Below are positions 12,086-25,504 of a stretch of 64,000 nt of DNA, one piece after another. The DNA comes from Ulota crispa. Taxonomy: Eukaryota > Streptophyta > Bryopsida > Orthotrichales > Orthotrichaceae. Position 1 is the first letter of the stretch; each line of letters begins with the position of its first letter. Below the pieces are notes generated by a model that made no database searches, was not told the DNA's origin, and saw only the letters and a program-made list of their open reading frames with translations. The stretch is from assembly GCA_963920765.1 (NCBI GenBank), contig OY987247.1:2604001-2668000 (forward strand). The letters are read 5' to 3'. Made by a program: the position numbers and the translations under genes.

Positions 12086-13015
12086 TTAACCCCTAAAAGA
12101 CCATTGTCCCTTCGGGGGACAAATGGGATTTCGGGCAGGTACCTATGGCCTCAATTTTTGTCTTGATTTTTTGAAACTTTTTTTGAAGATAGGAAAACAC
12201 ATTAGCTTATGGGGAATATAATTTTTATTCCAATTGATGCCAAGGAGCAAAAGTTATACCCAAATAAGCACAAATTTGGGGACTAGGGGCAGCAAAAAAA
12301 ATTCTTATAAAAACTTGAAAAAAAAATTTAATTTTTTTTTCTCATAGATTATATCTTTATCTACTTCTAGAGCGCTAATTCATTCCATTTGGACTAGTTA
12401 TGAGAAAATTATGGACAATCTCTTTTTTTGGGCAACTCAAGCATCTTCTTGAAAAAATAACTCATAAACTTCATTTTTGAATGCAGTTTTAACATTTTTT
12501 CAAAAAAAATTGTTGAAGAGGGTGAAGTTTGCTTTCTAGAACAATCTCACCATTGGGATTACTGCGTTTCAATTCCATTGCAGGGTTACTAGTAATTTAA
12601 GTTTTTCTTCAATCTCATACCTTCCTCTACCTAATGTTTTTTTAAAGATTGAAAATTAAGTATTCTTTTTTGAATTTTTTTCCCAAGATTCCCAACTCAA
12701 CTTCCCACCATGCAAAAATAGAACTCCAAACTTTGTGGTGCAAAAATTTTAAGTTAAAAATGTTTAAAGTTAAAAAATCTAGTCAAGCAAGGTGCAAAAA
12801 AAGTTGTTTTTTACTTTTTAAATGCAAATATCTTCCAATCTATGTGGTCAAAGTTCTTGAGTTTTGTATGACACATTCTTATAATAGTCTAGCACAAGAT
12901 CCTACGGTCAAATATGCAAAATGCATGATTTTCAGACTTTTTTACTCTTTGCCATAAAGGTGGCAATTTTGAGTGTCTTTTGACAAAATAAAAGCCATGG
13001 TCCTTTAGGGGTTAA
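12086..13015 (+). mobile_element. TTAA-class MITE, GGACCATTG subfamily, copy 3 (930 bp)
   Basis: Both TTAA ends are intact: TTAACCCCTAAAAGACCATT and TGGTCCTTTAGGGGTTAA. A family B MITE begins 8 bp further on. Confidence 0.85.
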
Positions 13016-13023
13016 GGAAGAGA

Positions 13024-13306
13024 CTACACTAAATATTGCATTTAGGTTGCCCCACACTAACTTCTCAACATTTTACACTATATAAATACTAATTGATACT
13101 ATAGTAAATTTTAATTATAATTACAGCAATGATTTTTTTAAGGGTTGGCAACAACGACAAAGCTACAAAAAAAACTAGCAATGTCCAAGTCATAATCCAT
13201 ACAAAATTCTGAAATCTGAAGAATTGCATGTGCCTCCAAGTGCCCAAGTGATGAGTCACAACGTAACTTCCAAGAATAAGGCAACCGACATGAAATATTT
13301 AGTGTA
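13024..13306. mobile_element. MITE family B, copy 2
   Basis: Left end CTACACTAAATATTGCATTT, then AGGTTGCC. The right end is shortened (GAAATATTTAGTGTA). It directly follows a TTAA-class element. Confidence 0.65.
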
Positions 13307-13749
13307 CATATCTATGTGATTTCCAGCATTAAAGATTTTACTTACATGTGATGAGCAATTTTCCCAATTGCATTCTAAAAGGTCCACTTGGGAGCACTTT
13401 TGAGAAGAATATAATGCACAGAAGCTGGGAGTAACTCTGGCCATCAATGCAGCCTCTCGACAACATGCACAAATATAAGTGAAGTATCTGAACAAATTAA
13501 TTTGTAGATGGACATCAGTGTTTGGAAATTGCTCGTAAACAAACAAAAGAACCCAATTTTATTCCAAGGTTCTGTTTTTTCATGCATGCCAAAGGCTTGA
13601 TCTTCAAGTAAGCCTCTGCATTCGGGACATGCAAAAGAAAATCTACAAAAGTTTGACCCTGTTAGAATTATTGGTGGTAACTTAGTGCAAAAACGCTTAA
13701 AAATTGTAGGCTGTGGTTTCTAAGTGTGGATTGAGGGCTTGCAAACGGT

Positions 13750-14670
13750 TTAACCCCTAAAGGACCAAGCAAGGTTTTCACCAAAAACTCTTCAAAACTG
13801 TCATTTTTAGAGCATCAACCAAATTTGAAAATAAAAACATTTTTATGCATATGTGACTGTAGGATCTTGTAGAAGAATAGATTTAGAAGATGTGGAAAAA
13901 GTTTCAGAGTTTTCCACCATGTGGATTGGAAGTTAGAATGATTTGAATATTCAAATACGTCTTGTGAAAAACCGGGCAGCTACCCTTCAGAAGGTGAAAT
14001 TCCTAAGGAAAAAATGCCATGTGGGTGGTGCTTCTCTAAATTCCTTATTCCGCCTCAGTAAAGTACATGTCAAAAAAATTTCAAATCATTTGGAGTTATA
14101 TAACATATGGGAAAAAATTAGTAAGTAAAAAGAAGTAGTGAATGATTCTAAACACAAAATTGTTAAGAATATAATTATGAAAATGAAAAATGCCAATCCC
14201 AATGGTCATGATGTTGTAATAAACAATCTACATCCTTTGGTTTTGTTTTTTTTCCAAAATGTTGGAAATTGAGTAAAATAAAGGACTTCAAAGTTTATTT
14301 CGGAGTAGAGAATCCATAACTGCCTGCAAACAAAAAATCCTTGTAACTTTCATCTTGTTGATAAAAACGGAATGATTCAAAGCTTCCTACATTCACATAA
14401 ATCTCCTAAACCAATTTCAAATTTTTGTCTTTGAAAATTTTGATTTTTAAAAATTTGCCCAAGCTGCCTGCCAAATGTAAAAAACAACATATTAAGCCAT
14501 AACTTTTTACTTATAATTCCAAATGTCATGAAACTTAGTGCATATGAAAGATAAACCTTGTCCCCACATTCTCTTAAAATTTCAACCTAAAATATGAAAA
14601 GCTCCAATCACAAGTACCTGCCCGAAATTGCTATGTTTCTAAAAAAAGGGTTTGGTCCTTTAGGGGTTAA
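13750..14670 (+). mobile_element. TTAA-class MITE, GGACCAAGC subfamily (921 bp)
   Basis: TTAACCCCTAAAGGACCAAG to TTGGTCCTTTAGGGGTTAA. Part of the interior (around 14.15-14.35 kb) matches the GGACCATTG subfamily in reverse orientation, so it is a relative with rearranged interior. Confidence 0.85.
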
Positions 14671-14971
14671 CTATACTGAATGTTGCATTTAGGTTGCCTT
14701 CACAATTAGGTTGCCTCACCTTAGAAAGTTATCTCATGAACTCATTGTTTGGCCATTTGGAAGAGCATGCAACTATATAGATTTTAGGACTTCACACGGT
14801 TTTTGACATGGACACAGCGAATTTGTTTTCTAGCACCATCATTGTTGTCAAGATCTTTAAAAAAATTGCAATAATTACAAATGAAAATTATTGTAGCAAC
14901 AATAAATATTTATATAGTGTAAAATGTCAAGAAATTAGTGTGGGGCAACCTAAATGCAGTACTCAATGTAG
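14671..14971. mobile_element. MITE family B, copy 3
   Basis: A 301-bp copy that starts at the base after the TTAA of the preceding element. Ends CTATACTGAATGTTGCATTT and AAATGCAGTACTCAATGTAG. Confidence 0.7.
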
Positions 14972-14982
14972 GTGGTTGGATA

Positions 14983-15159
14983 CATAACATTGTTTACCAG
15001 TGAGTATACCTCCTCCTAGGTGGAGGGATATTCCCCCCACGATACCTAGGGGAGTTCAGTTATAGATTTCGATTGCACAGCTTGTGAATGCCATTCGCTG
15101 GGGGCTCCTCATATTGAGGGAACAAAAGAGAACCCCCAGTGAAGGTTAACAATGTTATG
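14983..15159. mobile_element. 177-bp insertion with 14-bp direct repeats
   Basis: Inverted ends CATAACATTGTTTACC and GGTTAACAATGTTATG, flanked by perfect 14-bp direct repeats TAGGTGGTTGGATA (14969-14982 and 15160-15173). The left repeat overlaps the right end of MITE B copy 3. The superfamily is not clear, because the duplication is longer than those of standard DNA transposons. Confidence 0.65.
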
Positions 15160-15179
15160 TAGGTGGTTGGATAGGTGGT

Positions 15180-17737
15180 TGCAGCATTTGGGGGGGGGGA
15201 ATTTTAGCTTCATCCGCTAAAATCAGCCAATTCCTACTAACAACTAGTTTTTCTCAAGAAAACACTTGTTATTTCCTATAATTACTTCTAAATGTACCGT
15301 AATTAGTTTTTTCTGAAAATTTTGGTCAATATTTTAGCCGGATGTTTCAATTTTTATTTTCCAATTCCAATTGGTTGATAATTCTCTAACTTAGAGGAAA
15401 AATGAACTCAAGAGAATGCCCCTATGGGAAGTGGTTGGAGGGGTCAAAAGCATTTAAATGTAATGTCCTTTTTCAAATAAAAAGAAACTAATTCTCTATA
15501 CCCGTTTACAAGTACTTCATGAGAATAATTTCTTTTTACAATATTGTATGCTTTTTGTTTGATGAGTGTCCTTGTTTCATTGGGAATTCTAGTCCTAATT
15601 TATTCTTGTGTCCCACTAAAGATCCTTGCATTTGTCATTGTTATGTTATAATATCATTTTCCATCACCAATCCTTTTGTTATGTACCATGGTGCACTTGA
15701 GTAATTTACACAAGGTAGAGACTCTTGTGTAGGTACCTTACCTATGCTTCTTCTACCTAAATAAATATGGTGGTTTGTTAAGGTTAGGAGGCCTTCTCTT
15801 GAGCTCATTTTTCCTTTAATGATGCCAAATTTTTTGAAACATTGGGTGGTTGAATAGGCAACTAGATTTCTTTATCTACATGGGTTCAAGTTCTACAAAT
15901 TGTTTACAAATTAGAGAGATTCATATTGAGGGCCTTTTATTTATATTGAAATTGATAAACATATTATTTTTAGATATTGTATCTTCTTGCATTACCATGG
16001 AGAATTGTGCTGTAATAGTAGCATTTTGGATTAAGAAAATTTGATAATTCGACCCTTGGACTTTTTATGCAAAGTAATTGCACCCAGTGGTGCCCCCAAT
16101 ATCAAATTTTTTGGACAATGAATAGATTGTATCTTGTTTCTTGATCTTTGATCATAACATTTTTCATCCTTCCAAATTTTCTTTGGATGTTAGTTGAGTA
16201 ACAGTTGAATGGTGTGTATTCTCAACCTTGCTTTCAACTAATATTTTATAAATTGATGATTGAAAGTGCGTCAAGTCTAATAACCATGTTAGTTCTAGTT
16301 CAAGAAGTGGGTTGAAAAAAAACTAGTTTTCAAGATTACAAGAAAGCTTGTAATTGAGGTTTTATAATTATAGACCCACAACAACAAATAGTACTCTACA
16401 ATTTTCCATACTTAGGATATTGATTATGTTAATAGTAATTTAAACTTTTATGTTTCAATTTCTATTAACAAATACTAGTAACAGAAAATAGAGAATTTAA
16501 CATTTGAAAATTTGAAAATTGTAGCTTTTGTTCAAAAACCATTTCACAATTCTGTCTTTGTGAGGTCTTTCACCCAACATACTTCTAACTTAGAAATGAG
16601 TCGAGACATTTAGATTGGAATAAACCATATTTAATATGTAACTCCTTGATCGAGGATTTACCAATGACACAACTACAAGTTTGAAAAATTGAATGCCAAT
16701 CTAACTGGTTGTAAAGAAGAGGTAAACGATTATTGTGTTATTGTACCTAGAATAGATTTGGTGTTCATTATATATATTTCTTTTCAAATTGGCACTCTTT
16801 AAAGTATGTTGCCCAATCCATTGAAAAGCTTGGTGATCACGTTAAAGAATTGAACTTGAAATGTATTTTAACATCATTGAAACAACACTATCGTTTTCCT
16901 TGCTTTGATGATACAATTCATCAATGGAATGATAGATGATAATGGCATTCCAAGGCCACACTTTTATTGAGGAGATCTATAATGCAACCAGTAAACAGTA
17001 ATAATACTAAGTATACAAAACAGCTAAATGACGCAAAAAAAGAGAGGAACTAATGCTTTTGTATTGAAGTCATATTTTTTATCAAATATGTGCCTAAAAA
17101 TTGGAGGCTTTAGTTTCCTCTTATGTCATAAATGATCTTGCGCATTGCAATCTAGAGTATTAGGAGTATTTAAAGTTTTTTTTTGTTGCTCTGCATGAAC
17201 TAATACATGGATAAATTAGAAGGCTTCCTTTAAGCTTGAGAAAAATTAGTTTTGTTTTCGTTTTATGAAGCTTAAAATTAATCAAACGGGTAAGCTGGAG
17301 AAGATGCACCGGGATCAAGTACTTAAAGAGCAAATTAAACATGTATCCATAACGAAAAAGCATTTCATACCAACCAAGACATTTCTTGTCTGTTTCGAAT
17401 TCTCTTCTTCATTTGCTGCTATTTTCTCCATGTTATTAAACAAATTACCTTTTTTCTTGGCAGAAACCCCCCAAAGAAAACTTAATACCAATGCTTGACA
17501 CTGTTAAGAAACTTTTGCATGACTCCGTTTTTCTCTTCATATACCAAGATATCATTCTGTTTCAATTTTACACAAATATAACACTTCATATTTAGAGCTA
17601 ATTTATATTAGAAGTTGAGTTATAATGGAGTTCCAATAAGTCCCAATCTTTGCTTCTCATTGGTTCAATTCTTGAAATCAACGCACTACATTTACACAAT
17701 TACACAAGGAGCCAAGGCAAAAATTCTAAAAATTACC
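15180..17737. other. Intergenic, no gene recognised
   Basis: 2.5 kb of AT-rich sequence. The frames at 15519-15704 and 15850-16044 may be relics of a mobile element, but I cannot identify a domain in them. Confidence 0.4.
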
Positions 17738-19442
17738 TTAACTCCTAAAGGACCATTGTCCCTTCGGGGAACAAATGGGATTTTGGGCATGTACCTATGG
17801 CTAAACTACTTTGTGTGATTTTCTGAAATTTTTAAGGTGAGGAATTCAAAGATCTACGTGGGAATGTAATTTTTTCTTCATTTCGACAATTATTGAAGAA
17901 GTTATGCATGAAAATCTCAAAAATGCTGCTCCTTGGGTAGCGATAAACTTCTTTAAAACTTTCATTTTTTCAAATAAAACTTTGAAATAGGTTCTTTAGA
18001 CTTATATAGACGTGGGGAGCTTTGAATCATTCAATTCTAATAGATGAGATGAAAGTTATGAGGAGTTTTTGTTTGTGGGCAGTTCTAAATTCTCTACTCT
18101 AAAATAAACTTTGAAGTCCTTTATTTCACTCAATTTTCATTATTTTGGAAAAAAAACAAAACCAAAGGATGTAGATTGTTATCACAACATTATAACCAAT
18201 GTTTAAATTGGAATTTTGTGTTTGGGGTTAATTTGGCGATTGCCTTTTTTTTCTGGTGCAAATCTAGCTTCTTTCATTTATTTTTTGGTTAAGTCCACAA
18301 GCGATCCACAAATTTTTAGTGCAAAAAGACTTCCAAAGCAAATGATTGTCGCATGACATGTGGGAAACAAGGGGCAAAAGCATTCCCTTTCATTGGTGAA
18401 TTTTGGCAAATTACACTTACTGTTTTCATTGGCTCTGATGCTAATTTCAGGCTCTTCAAAAAAATTTGTTTTCTGGAGATTTGTAGCCTCAAACAAAAAC
18501 ACTTACCTACATGCAATATTCAATGTAGCTTAGTTGGGCACAATTGACCAATGAAATTGACTGATTATACCACACCATCATTTGTTTACGTAGTTTGACC
18601 AATACATATGTAACACGTAGTGTTATCCATTAGAGTAGTATTTTTTTATGCCTCAATAAAATCATGGTACTTTGGAATTAGGGTACCATATAAACTTAAA
18701 TATGTGTGTGGACCCACTTGAGAGGCTTCTACAATTTGGTACTGTAATTGATGGTCATGCTAGTACAATTACCACATACAAAGAAAATTATAGATTTGTT
18801 GTGCTTTATTACTGGTGAATGGTGAATGGTGCTACTTGACGACATGTGTAGATCTTTTAATGATATGTAAAAAAATTTGGCGAAATATATTCACTAAAAA
18901 CCCTACATGTGGCGTTAACTTCAAGCGTCTTTGAAAAAATTGGCAACATTTCGTCCCAAACAAAAACATTGATTATAACCATTGGAATTTGAATTTTTCA
19001 TTTTGATAATTAAATTCTTAACAATTTAGTGTTTTGACTCATTCTCTACTTCTTTTTACTTACTAATTTTTCCCATGTGTTGTATATTTCCAATTGATTT
19101 TAAAATTCTCCCACACATACCTAACTTGGTCTTCTACATGGGAAACAAAACCTCAACTTTGAGTAGAGCAATTTTTTTTATATAGGAGTGGTTAACGGCT
19201 TCTGAAATTTTTGGACAATACAAAAAAAACTTATTTCTTCACTTCACATGTAAATATCTCACTCCTTTTCATTTGGAATAAACTCATTTTTTTCCCCAAG
19301 TACCTCATACTGTTTACAGCAAGCAAGATCTTACAGTTAGATTTCAAAAACAAAACAAACAAAATTATCATTCTTTTAATCCCAAAAGTGACAGTTTTCA
19401 GTGTTTTTCACAGAGAAAAGGGCATGGTCGTTTAGAGGATAA
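17738..19442 (+). mobile_element. TTAA-class MITE, GGACCATTG subfamily, split by a nested insertion
   Basis: TTAACTCCTAAAGGACCATTG at the left, GCATGGTCGTTTAGAGGATAA at the right. Total 1705 bp; removing the nested element and one duplicated site leaves 922 bp, the standard family length. Confidence 0.85.
18197..18971. mobile_element. hAT-like non-autonomous element nested in the MITE
   Basis: A 775-bp insert with ends CAATGTTT and AAACATTG and a perfect 8-bp target duplication ATTATAAC (18189-18196, 18972-18979). The intact copy at 5871-6790 shows the empty site. An 8-bp duplication with short CA-type ends is the hAT pattern. There is no transposase frame. Confidence 0.75.
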
Positions 19443-19748
19443 TCCCGAAAAACAGAAGGTCAATTCACAACCTTGAGGCGTTATCAAATTTCATCAAAAC
19501 ATAATCATTTTAATGTTATTTTTGTTTCTTTGGGACCTTCAACCTCTACAGGTTGGAGTTGAAATTCCAATGGCTCTCCTAGATCTCTTTTTGTGTTTCA
19601 CTTTCTTCCAAAGTTTTGGCCTAAACTTTTCCCCTCACGGCCTTTTAGACACAAGAGAAAAGGCCTGTATTATACTCTTACTTTAATGAGTGCTAAGGGC
19701 CATTCCGGAGACCATATGTGCTGAAATGTTGTACAAATTGCCCACGTT

Positions 19749-20402
19749 TTAACCCCTAAATGCCCAAGGTCTTGCTGAACTTCTTGGCATTTTCAGGAAA
19801 GTGAATAATCAACCAACTTTTTCATAAATCTCCTCAATTTTTAAAAAAGTATAGCTTTACAAATTTAAACTTGACATGTTAGAGATTATATGGAAAAAGA
19901 AAACTCAACAATATCACTTATAGTTTGAAAGATTATAACGTTTGAACATGAGGATGTTAAAACTGCAAAAGTGACTTCAAGTTTTTCTAATCCTCATTTC
20001 ACATGTTAAATCTAAAAAGTTGGTCATCAAAAAAATATGAGGTTTAAGGTCATGACATGTTTAACCTCAATCAATTTACGGCTTCCAAAATCTACTCTTG
20101 TATGTTTTTTAAATGGATTTCTAATGCGGATTTCTCTCCAAGCTCTAATGTATTTAAGGCTCATTTTCAAGATCTTTCAACACTAGAAAACTCAAGATTG
20201 CAGTGGACACCCTTGTACAAAATCTTGAATAGAAAAATCATGTACATTTATTTTCAAAATCAAATTTTTGACGTTGAAAATAGACTTCAAAACAAACTTG
20301 TGTTCAAAAGAAAATACCAAAAATAGTGATTTGATAAGAATTTATTTATCTTCAAAATTTTGCAAACACCCAAATTGGGTGCCTTGGGCATTTAGGGGTT
20401 AA
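19749..20402. mobile_element. TTAA-class MITE, TAAATGCC subfamily (copy 2)
   Basis: A 654-bp copy with intact ends TTAACCCCTAAATGCCCAAG and TTGGGCATTTAGGGGTTAA. Confidence 0.85.
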
Positions 20403-22369
20403 TAGCCTCTACTCCTCGTGTAAAGCATCCCTTACAATATGTTGTGTGACATTGTAGAGTATAATGAATAAGATGCTCAAAGTTTGCAGGGGTTGAAATT
20501 CCATGTGAGACATGCATGAACTCCAAGCAAGCTGCAACAACAGCCAGGATATCACATCTCTTGCAGGATTCTTGTCCATGGTACAATGGATTTCCTCATA
20601 TGTACGAGTTTGTTGTTTTAGTACGTAATTTGCTTGTACAACAGTCCAATTTGACGTCAGGAAATATGATCACGGATCGTCCAAAAGTTCACAGCCGAGG
20701 GTTTTTGGAAACAACAGCAACGCTTCACGCACGTCTTTTTATTTGGAAGGTTATTGTAGCAATAATTAGGGCGTCCTTTGTTGAGGCAATGGAAAGAGCT
20801 CCAGAAATGGTAAAAGAGAGCCTAGTTGCATGTGCAATTCTTGTAGCAGATTTTACAAGGAGTTTGTGGTCTCAATGCGCAACCAATTAGCTATCAGGGA
20901 CGTGGGAGTGCGTGTTTAGAGAAGCAAACTGCAAGAGGAGATGGGAGAATTGTAAAAAGAATTGTTAGAGAGTCAATTGCACTTACCCACCAAATTAATA
21001 GTAACCAACTCTTCGAGCTTTGCAAGTTTCCCATAAGTGTTGGTCAAGGCTGCAAGCTTTCTATTTGGCTTTGCAACTGGATTGGAGACAGTTTTCTCCC
21101 ATTACACTTAGACCCACCTCCACTATACCATTATTGTAACTGCATCTCAATTGGATTGAGGATGCCCTTAGAACAAAATATGCCCATATGGAGTTAGAAT
21201 GTGTTTTCTTTGAGGATTGAACTCACCTATTTAGTAGAAGGTGAAAACAACACTTCAATTTGGTTCTTCCAACCACCAATGCATTTCTCTTGATCTTCTA
21301 ACTACACCGTTGTTTTTTACTTGTTTAGAAACGTTCCCCTAAGCTAAATTTGCAAAAGCTACAAAAAGAGGGTTTTTTTTAGAACCAATGTTCAAGGAGT
21401 TTACCAAGCTCCCATGAGAATTCTCCTCCTCTAAGAGGTACGTGCTAAAGTTTTCCTCAATGTCATACCGATTCTTCCTCTTCATTCCAAAAGCTTTTGG
21501 TTTTTTTCCTTACTGCAAGTCATTTGGATACAAGTAATTACCTTAAAATTACAACTAGCATTTATTTGAATTCTTTTATGTAAAAAGAAATTTGCTATTT
21601 TAGGAACACTAAGGATTCATTTTCGTTGCATGTTTGATAAGAATGGGACATGGTATAGCCTTTCACCATATGGAAAGCTGATTTGAAATCAATAATGATT
21701 GATCAGCAAAACAATGGAAGTAAAAAGTAAAAACTTAGGTTTTAGTAATTTTATACATTTACGGTCCAACTCCATTAGCTCAACTAATAAACCCCAAACT
21801 TGCCCCCGAGCCTCAAGTGAGTTTTGAGTACCTACCATGCCAACAAACATCCATGTTTATACAAAGGAAAGCCAAATAAATTCAGTCATGTTTGGAGCTT
21901 ATGAAGCTAAGATCTTCGTTTTTCTCTCACTAGCTACTATCCAGTTCCTCCAACATGTTCAAGAATTTATTTCCTTTACGTTCAAAAACCGATTTAATAG
22001 TTGACGATTTTCACTGTTTCGCTTCGAATCACATGGCAGTTTTTCCTAGTCATTTTTAGAAGCCACCAGCTTTTAAAAAAGGAGAGTCTAAAGTGATGAA
22101 ATAATTGTATGCATTGATGCCAACTGATTCTCATAACACAGGAAAGTATAAAAACATGCCGTGAATGCTAAATTTGAGCTTCATTCCAGAAATACATTGG
22201 GGGTTCACAGTGTCCTAAAACAGCAGCTGAAACCAGGGAATCCAATGGTTCTCCATTGGAGCATCTCCACCGGTCCTGGCTTGTCCAAAGGTTTTAACCT
22301 ATTTTTGAAGGGCCCTCAAATTCCTTGATCTTCACCCATGCTCTTCAAAAAGGTGGCCTTGCACTCCAA
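20403..22369. other. Intergenic; weak coding-like frames only
   Basis: A 124-codon plus-strand frame (20516-20890) and an overlapping minus-strand frame rich in Cys and His (20586-20392) stand out slightly. Neither matches a domain I know. A GAGCATCTCCACC end at about 22256 suggests another Harbinger-like MITE, but I could not place its partner end. Confidence 0.35.
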
Positions 22370-22665
22370 TCAGTGTTTAAAAAACTAGCAAATTTTTGCC
22401 AGAATCTTACTCTGATTTGTTGCTGGCTACCATAACACTGGAAAAACTAGGTGAAAAATTGAATGAAATCACCAAGGTCTTTCACAAGCTAGTACTAGGT
22501 TTGCCAGTTTTTGGATGAAAATTACTATTGTTAATATATATGATGGATGAACGTGCACATTTTTCTAACTCTGTCCATTTCTATCCAATATTTTGTGACC
22601 TGCTTGCATTGATGGGTGCATGTTGCGCAATTAATAAAAAAACCAATTTTAAAAGCTGACTCCAA
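22370..22665 (+). repeat. Dispersed repeat family C, copy 2
   Basis: Homologous to 2803-3086 in the same orientation. Non-coding. Confidence 0.55.
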
Positions 22666-23232
22666 CACACCCCATAAATAATCAGTTGACCACTTATTAA
22701 GAAAAGTAGAGGATAAATTCCACTAAACTTAGGATCAATAATGATGAATAGTGGTTTGAAGGGCCCTTGCTAGACACAGTAGGCTCAACGATAGGACAAA
22801 ATGTCTTAATGCCAGGGCCACACATGCCCAAAATTGGCTATTTTAAACGGATGAAGGGTAACTTGTATAATTTTTGGAAAATTGGGAGACAATCACTTTT
22901 CCAAGTTTTCATCTATTGTTCAACTAAAGATAACCTCTCCACCATTCTAGGGCAGGAGGTTTGAGACGCCAGTTTGTGGACTCTCAAAACTGATAGTTTT
23001 GAACAAACCAGAAAAGCGAGCCTTATGAAGGTCAAAGAATATGCTTTTCCACAAACTAGTAACTCAACTACTTGTTTTTTACAAAACGTCAATTTGGAAC
23101 GCTTGTTTTGGCCAGTGTAACTCCACTTTGAGAGGGCTTTGAGAGGGGCCTCAACACTTTTCATACACTTTGAGCATGTTAGAGTCACCAGTAGAAATGC
23201 TTGAATGTCATATCCTCAAAAGTTATTAACCC

Positions 23233-24002
23233 TTAACCCCTGAGCGCCCAGAGTTTGAACAGGGTTTTGGGACCCGGCTTGGGTGATTTCTGAGAAATGG
23301 TCAGCAAAATCGGAATATGAAGATCTGTGAGGAGTGACGGTAAAATTTGATAGAAGACTACCGGCTCTACATATTCCGACCAACTTTGAATTGTTTCACC
23401 GTACAAATCCTAAGATTATAGTGGTCAAACTAGGGTTGAATTTTTTTTTTCAGCCACAAAAGGGGGGTGCTCGCGCTTTCAGGACTCGGCTTGGGTGACA
23501 GAAGTAAAATTCAATGCTATAATTTGGGGAGCGCTGCCATGGACAAGGAAACTAGTGCTGTGCAAAATCTCAGCGTAATATGACATCAAAGGGACCTCCG
23601 GATAAGGGTAGGAATGCAGCTGGTACATGCGGCAGAGAAAATGGGGACCGGGAGCGAGCGTCGTCCTCACACGCTCAAGTCCGCAGAGAAGAGCCCTTGC
23701 GAAAGGAGGAAGGCGTGTAAACCCCCACCACAACTGGCACCAAAACGCCCAACAATCAGACACCGGCCTGTCCCGGTAGTCCCGGTCAACTTTTTGCATC
23801 GCTTCTGTTCATATACCCTAGGGAAACCATAAGTCAACGTACAACCGTCCCCTAAACGTTGATCGGAATGACCAAATCAAGTACCTCACTCCGCAACCCC
23901 TCCATGTACGCTTACATGAGCTGTACAACGGCTAAAAGGACCGTAAAACATATTATCTGATCCCAGCGATGGGATCCCGTCTGTGGGGCGCTGAGAGGTT
24001 AA
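23233..24002. mobile_element. TTAA-class element with GC-rich interior (770 bp)
   Basis: TTAACCCCTGAGCGCCCAG at the left and GGGGCGCTGAGAGGTTAA at the right. Like 10972-11787, the interior (23.45-23.95 kb) is GC-rich. A further 78 bp to 24080 ends GGTCCTTTAAGGGTTAA, so a second miniature element may share the TTAA at 23999-24002. Confidence 0.75.
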
Positions 24003-24370
24003 GCGCTGGGGCCACCGTGGATACACGGCCCCTCGTGTATCAACAGGGACAAAAATCATCCTTGTGGTCCTTTAAGGGTTAAGGTAGGAGGTTCCAACTA
24101 GTTTGAGCATTAAAAGCGTTAAGCGGCACGTAGGTACTGCATTTGCAAAAAGTGTGTATTGGATTTTTTAATGTATCAAGGTGGATGCTTTTAGAGCCTT
24201 TTTACTATTTCAATTTTGAAAATTCATAAATAATTCTACAAGAGTTCAAAAACCAAAAAAACAATTTGGACTGATTGTTAGGTCCATTTACTTGTGAGGG
24301 GTTTTTCTTAAAAATGTATTTTAGGCAATCTAACTCTCTAAAAATGAATGTAAGCTAGTAAATGATTGAT

Positions 24371-25287
24371 TTAACCCCTAAAGGCCCAAGGAACCCACTT
24401 TGGGCTTTATGAGAACTTGGGCACGCTCTATTGACTTTGTAATTTGGAATTTTTTCATGAAATTTTTAGGATGGATACTACTCATCATAATCTGCATGTG
24501 AAGCTTTATTTCATGTCATTCCAATAAGTAATGCAAAAGTTAGAAGATTTTTTCAATTTCAATATCGAACCGGGCAGCACAAAATATATTCTAATTTTTT
24601 TTAAATTTTTTATAGAATTGTATAGATTGATACCTACTCAAAAAAATTGAATAACTCAATTCCAAATGATGAGGTAAGAGTTAAAAGGAGTTTTCTTTTG
24701 CAGGCAATGAGGTAGGAAGAGGGTAGAAAATACATATAAAGTTATCTTTTACTCTCAATTTTGAAAAATTACAAATGAAAACAAAAATGAAAGTTCCTAA
24801 TTGTCCGTTAGAGCATTCCCACCATTGGGAATAAAAAAATTCAAATTCTTCCAAAACTTATTAGCATATTAGTTATATCTCTCATTCATCAATACCTTTC
24901 ATTTTACAATTTTTGTAAAAGAGAATCCAAAATTTTTTTGGTTAAATATTTTTATATATGCTTTCGACCCATTTTCCGACATATTGCAAAAATTGCACAA
25001 GAAATACATTATATATGTTTTTTTCTAAAAAGTTTGAAAATCAAAACTTCACCTTTTGGAAGGACTAGAAAAACCTACATTTTGAAGTTTAGGCACATTA
25101 AACTTGCAATTGGTGAGGATATTCATTTTGAAATTTTGGGACAATGTACTTGTGCAAATCAACCAAAGGATCCTACGGTTAGATTTGTTAAAAAATAAGT
25201 TTCAATGAAGATTTTGACCTTGGTTTGGGGGACTAGTATTTTGAAGCAATTTTGGGCCTCTAAACACAAAAGAAATTTAGGGGTTAA
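24371..25287 (+). mobile_element. TTAA-class MITE, GGCCCAAGG subfamily (917 bp)
   Basis: TTAACCCCTAAAGGCCCAAG at the left, AATTTAGGGGTTAA at the right. The same size class as the GGACCATTG elements, with a diverged interior. Confidence 0.75.
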
Positions 25288-25504
25288 TTGCTAAAGGACC
25301 CAGCACATTGTTTTCTTAAAAAAAATTCAAAATTGTCATTTCTAGTCATTTGATCCTAAGAAACAAGCATTTTTTTTTCGTTTTGTACAAATTTGATTGT
25401 AGAACTTTGCATCAGACTTAAGCAAAAGATATTGTGAAATTTGACTATAGGGATTGAGTGATGTGATAACTTCAAGTTAGTACCAAAGTTTCTCTAACCT
25501 CTAC

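Noticed and set aside
20516..20890. 124-codon plus-strand frame
   Set aside because: Somewhat protein-like, but no family match, and an equally open frame overlaps it on the other strand.
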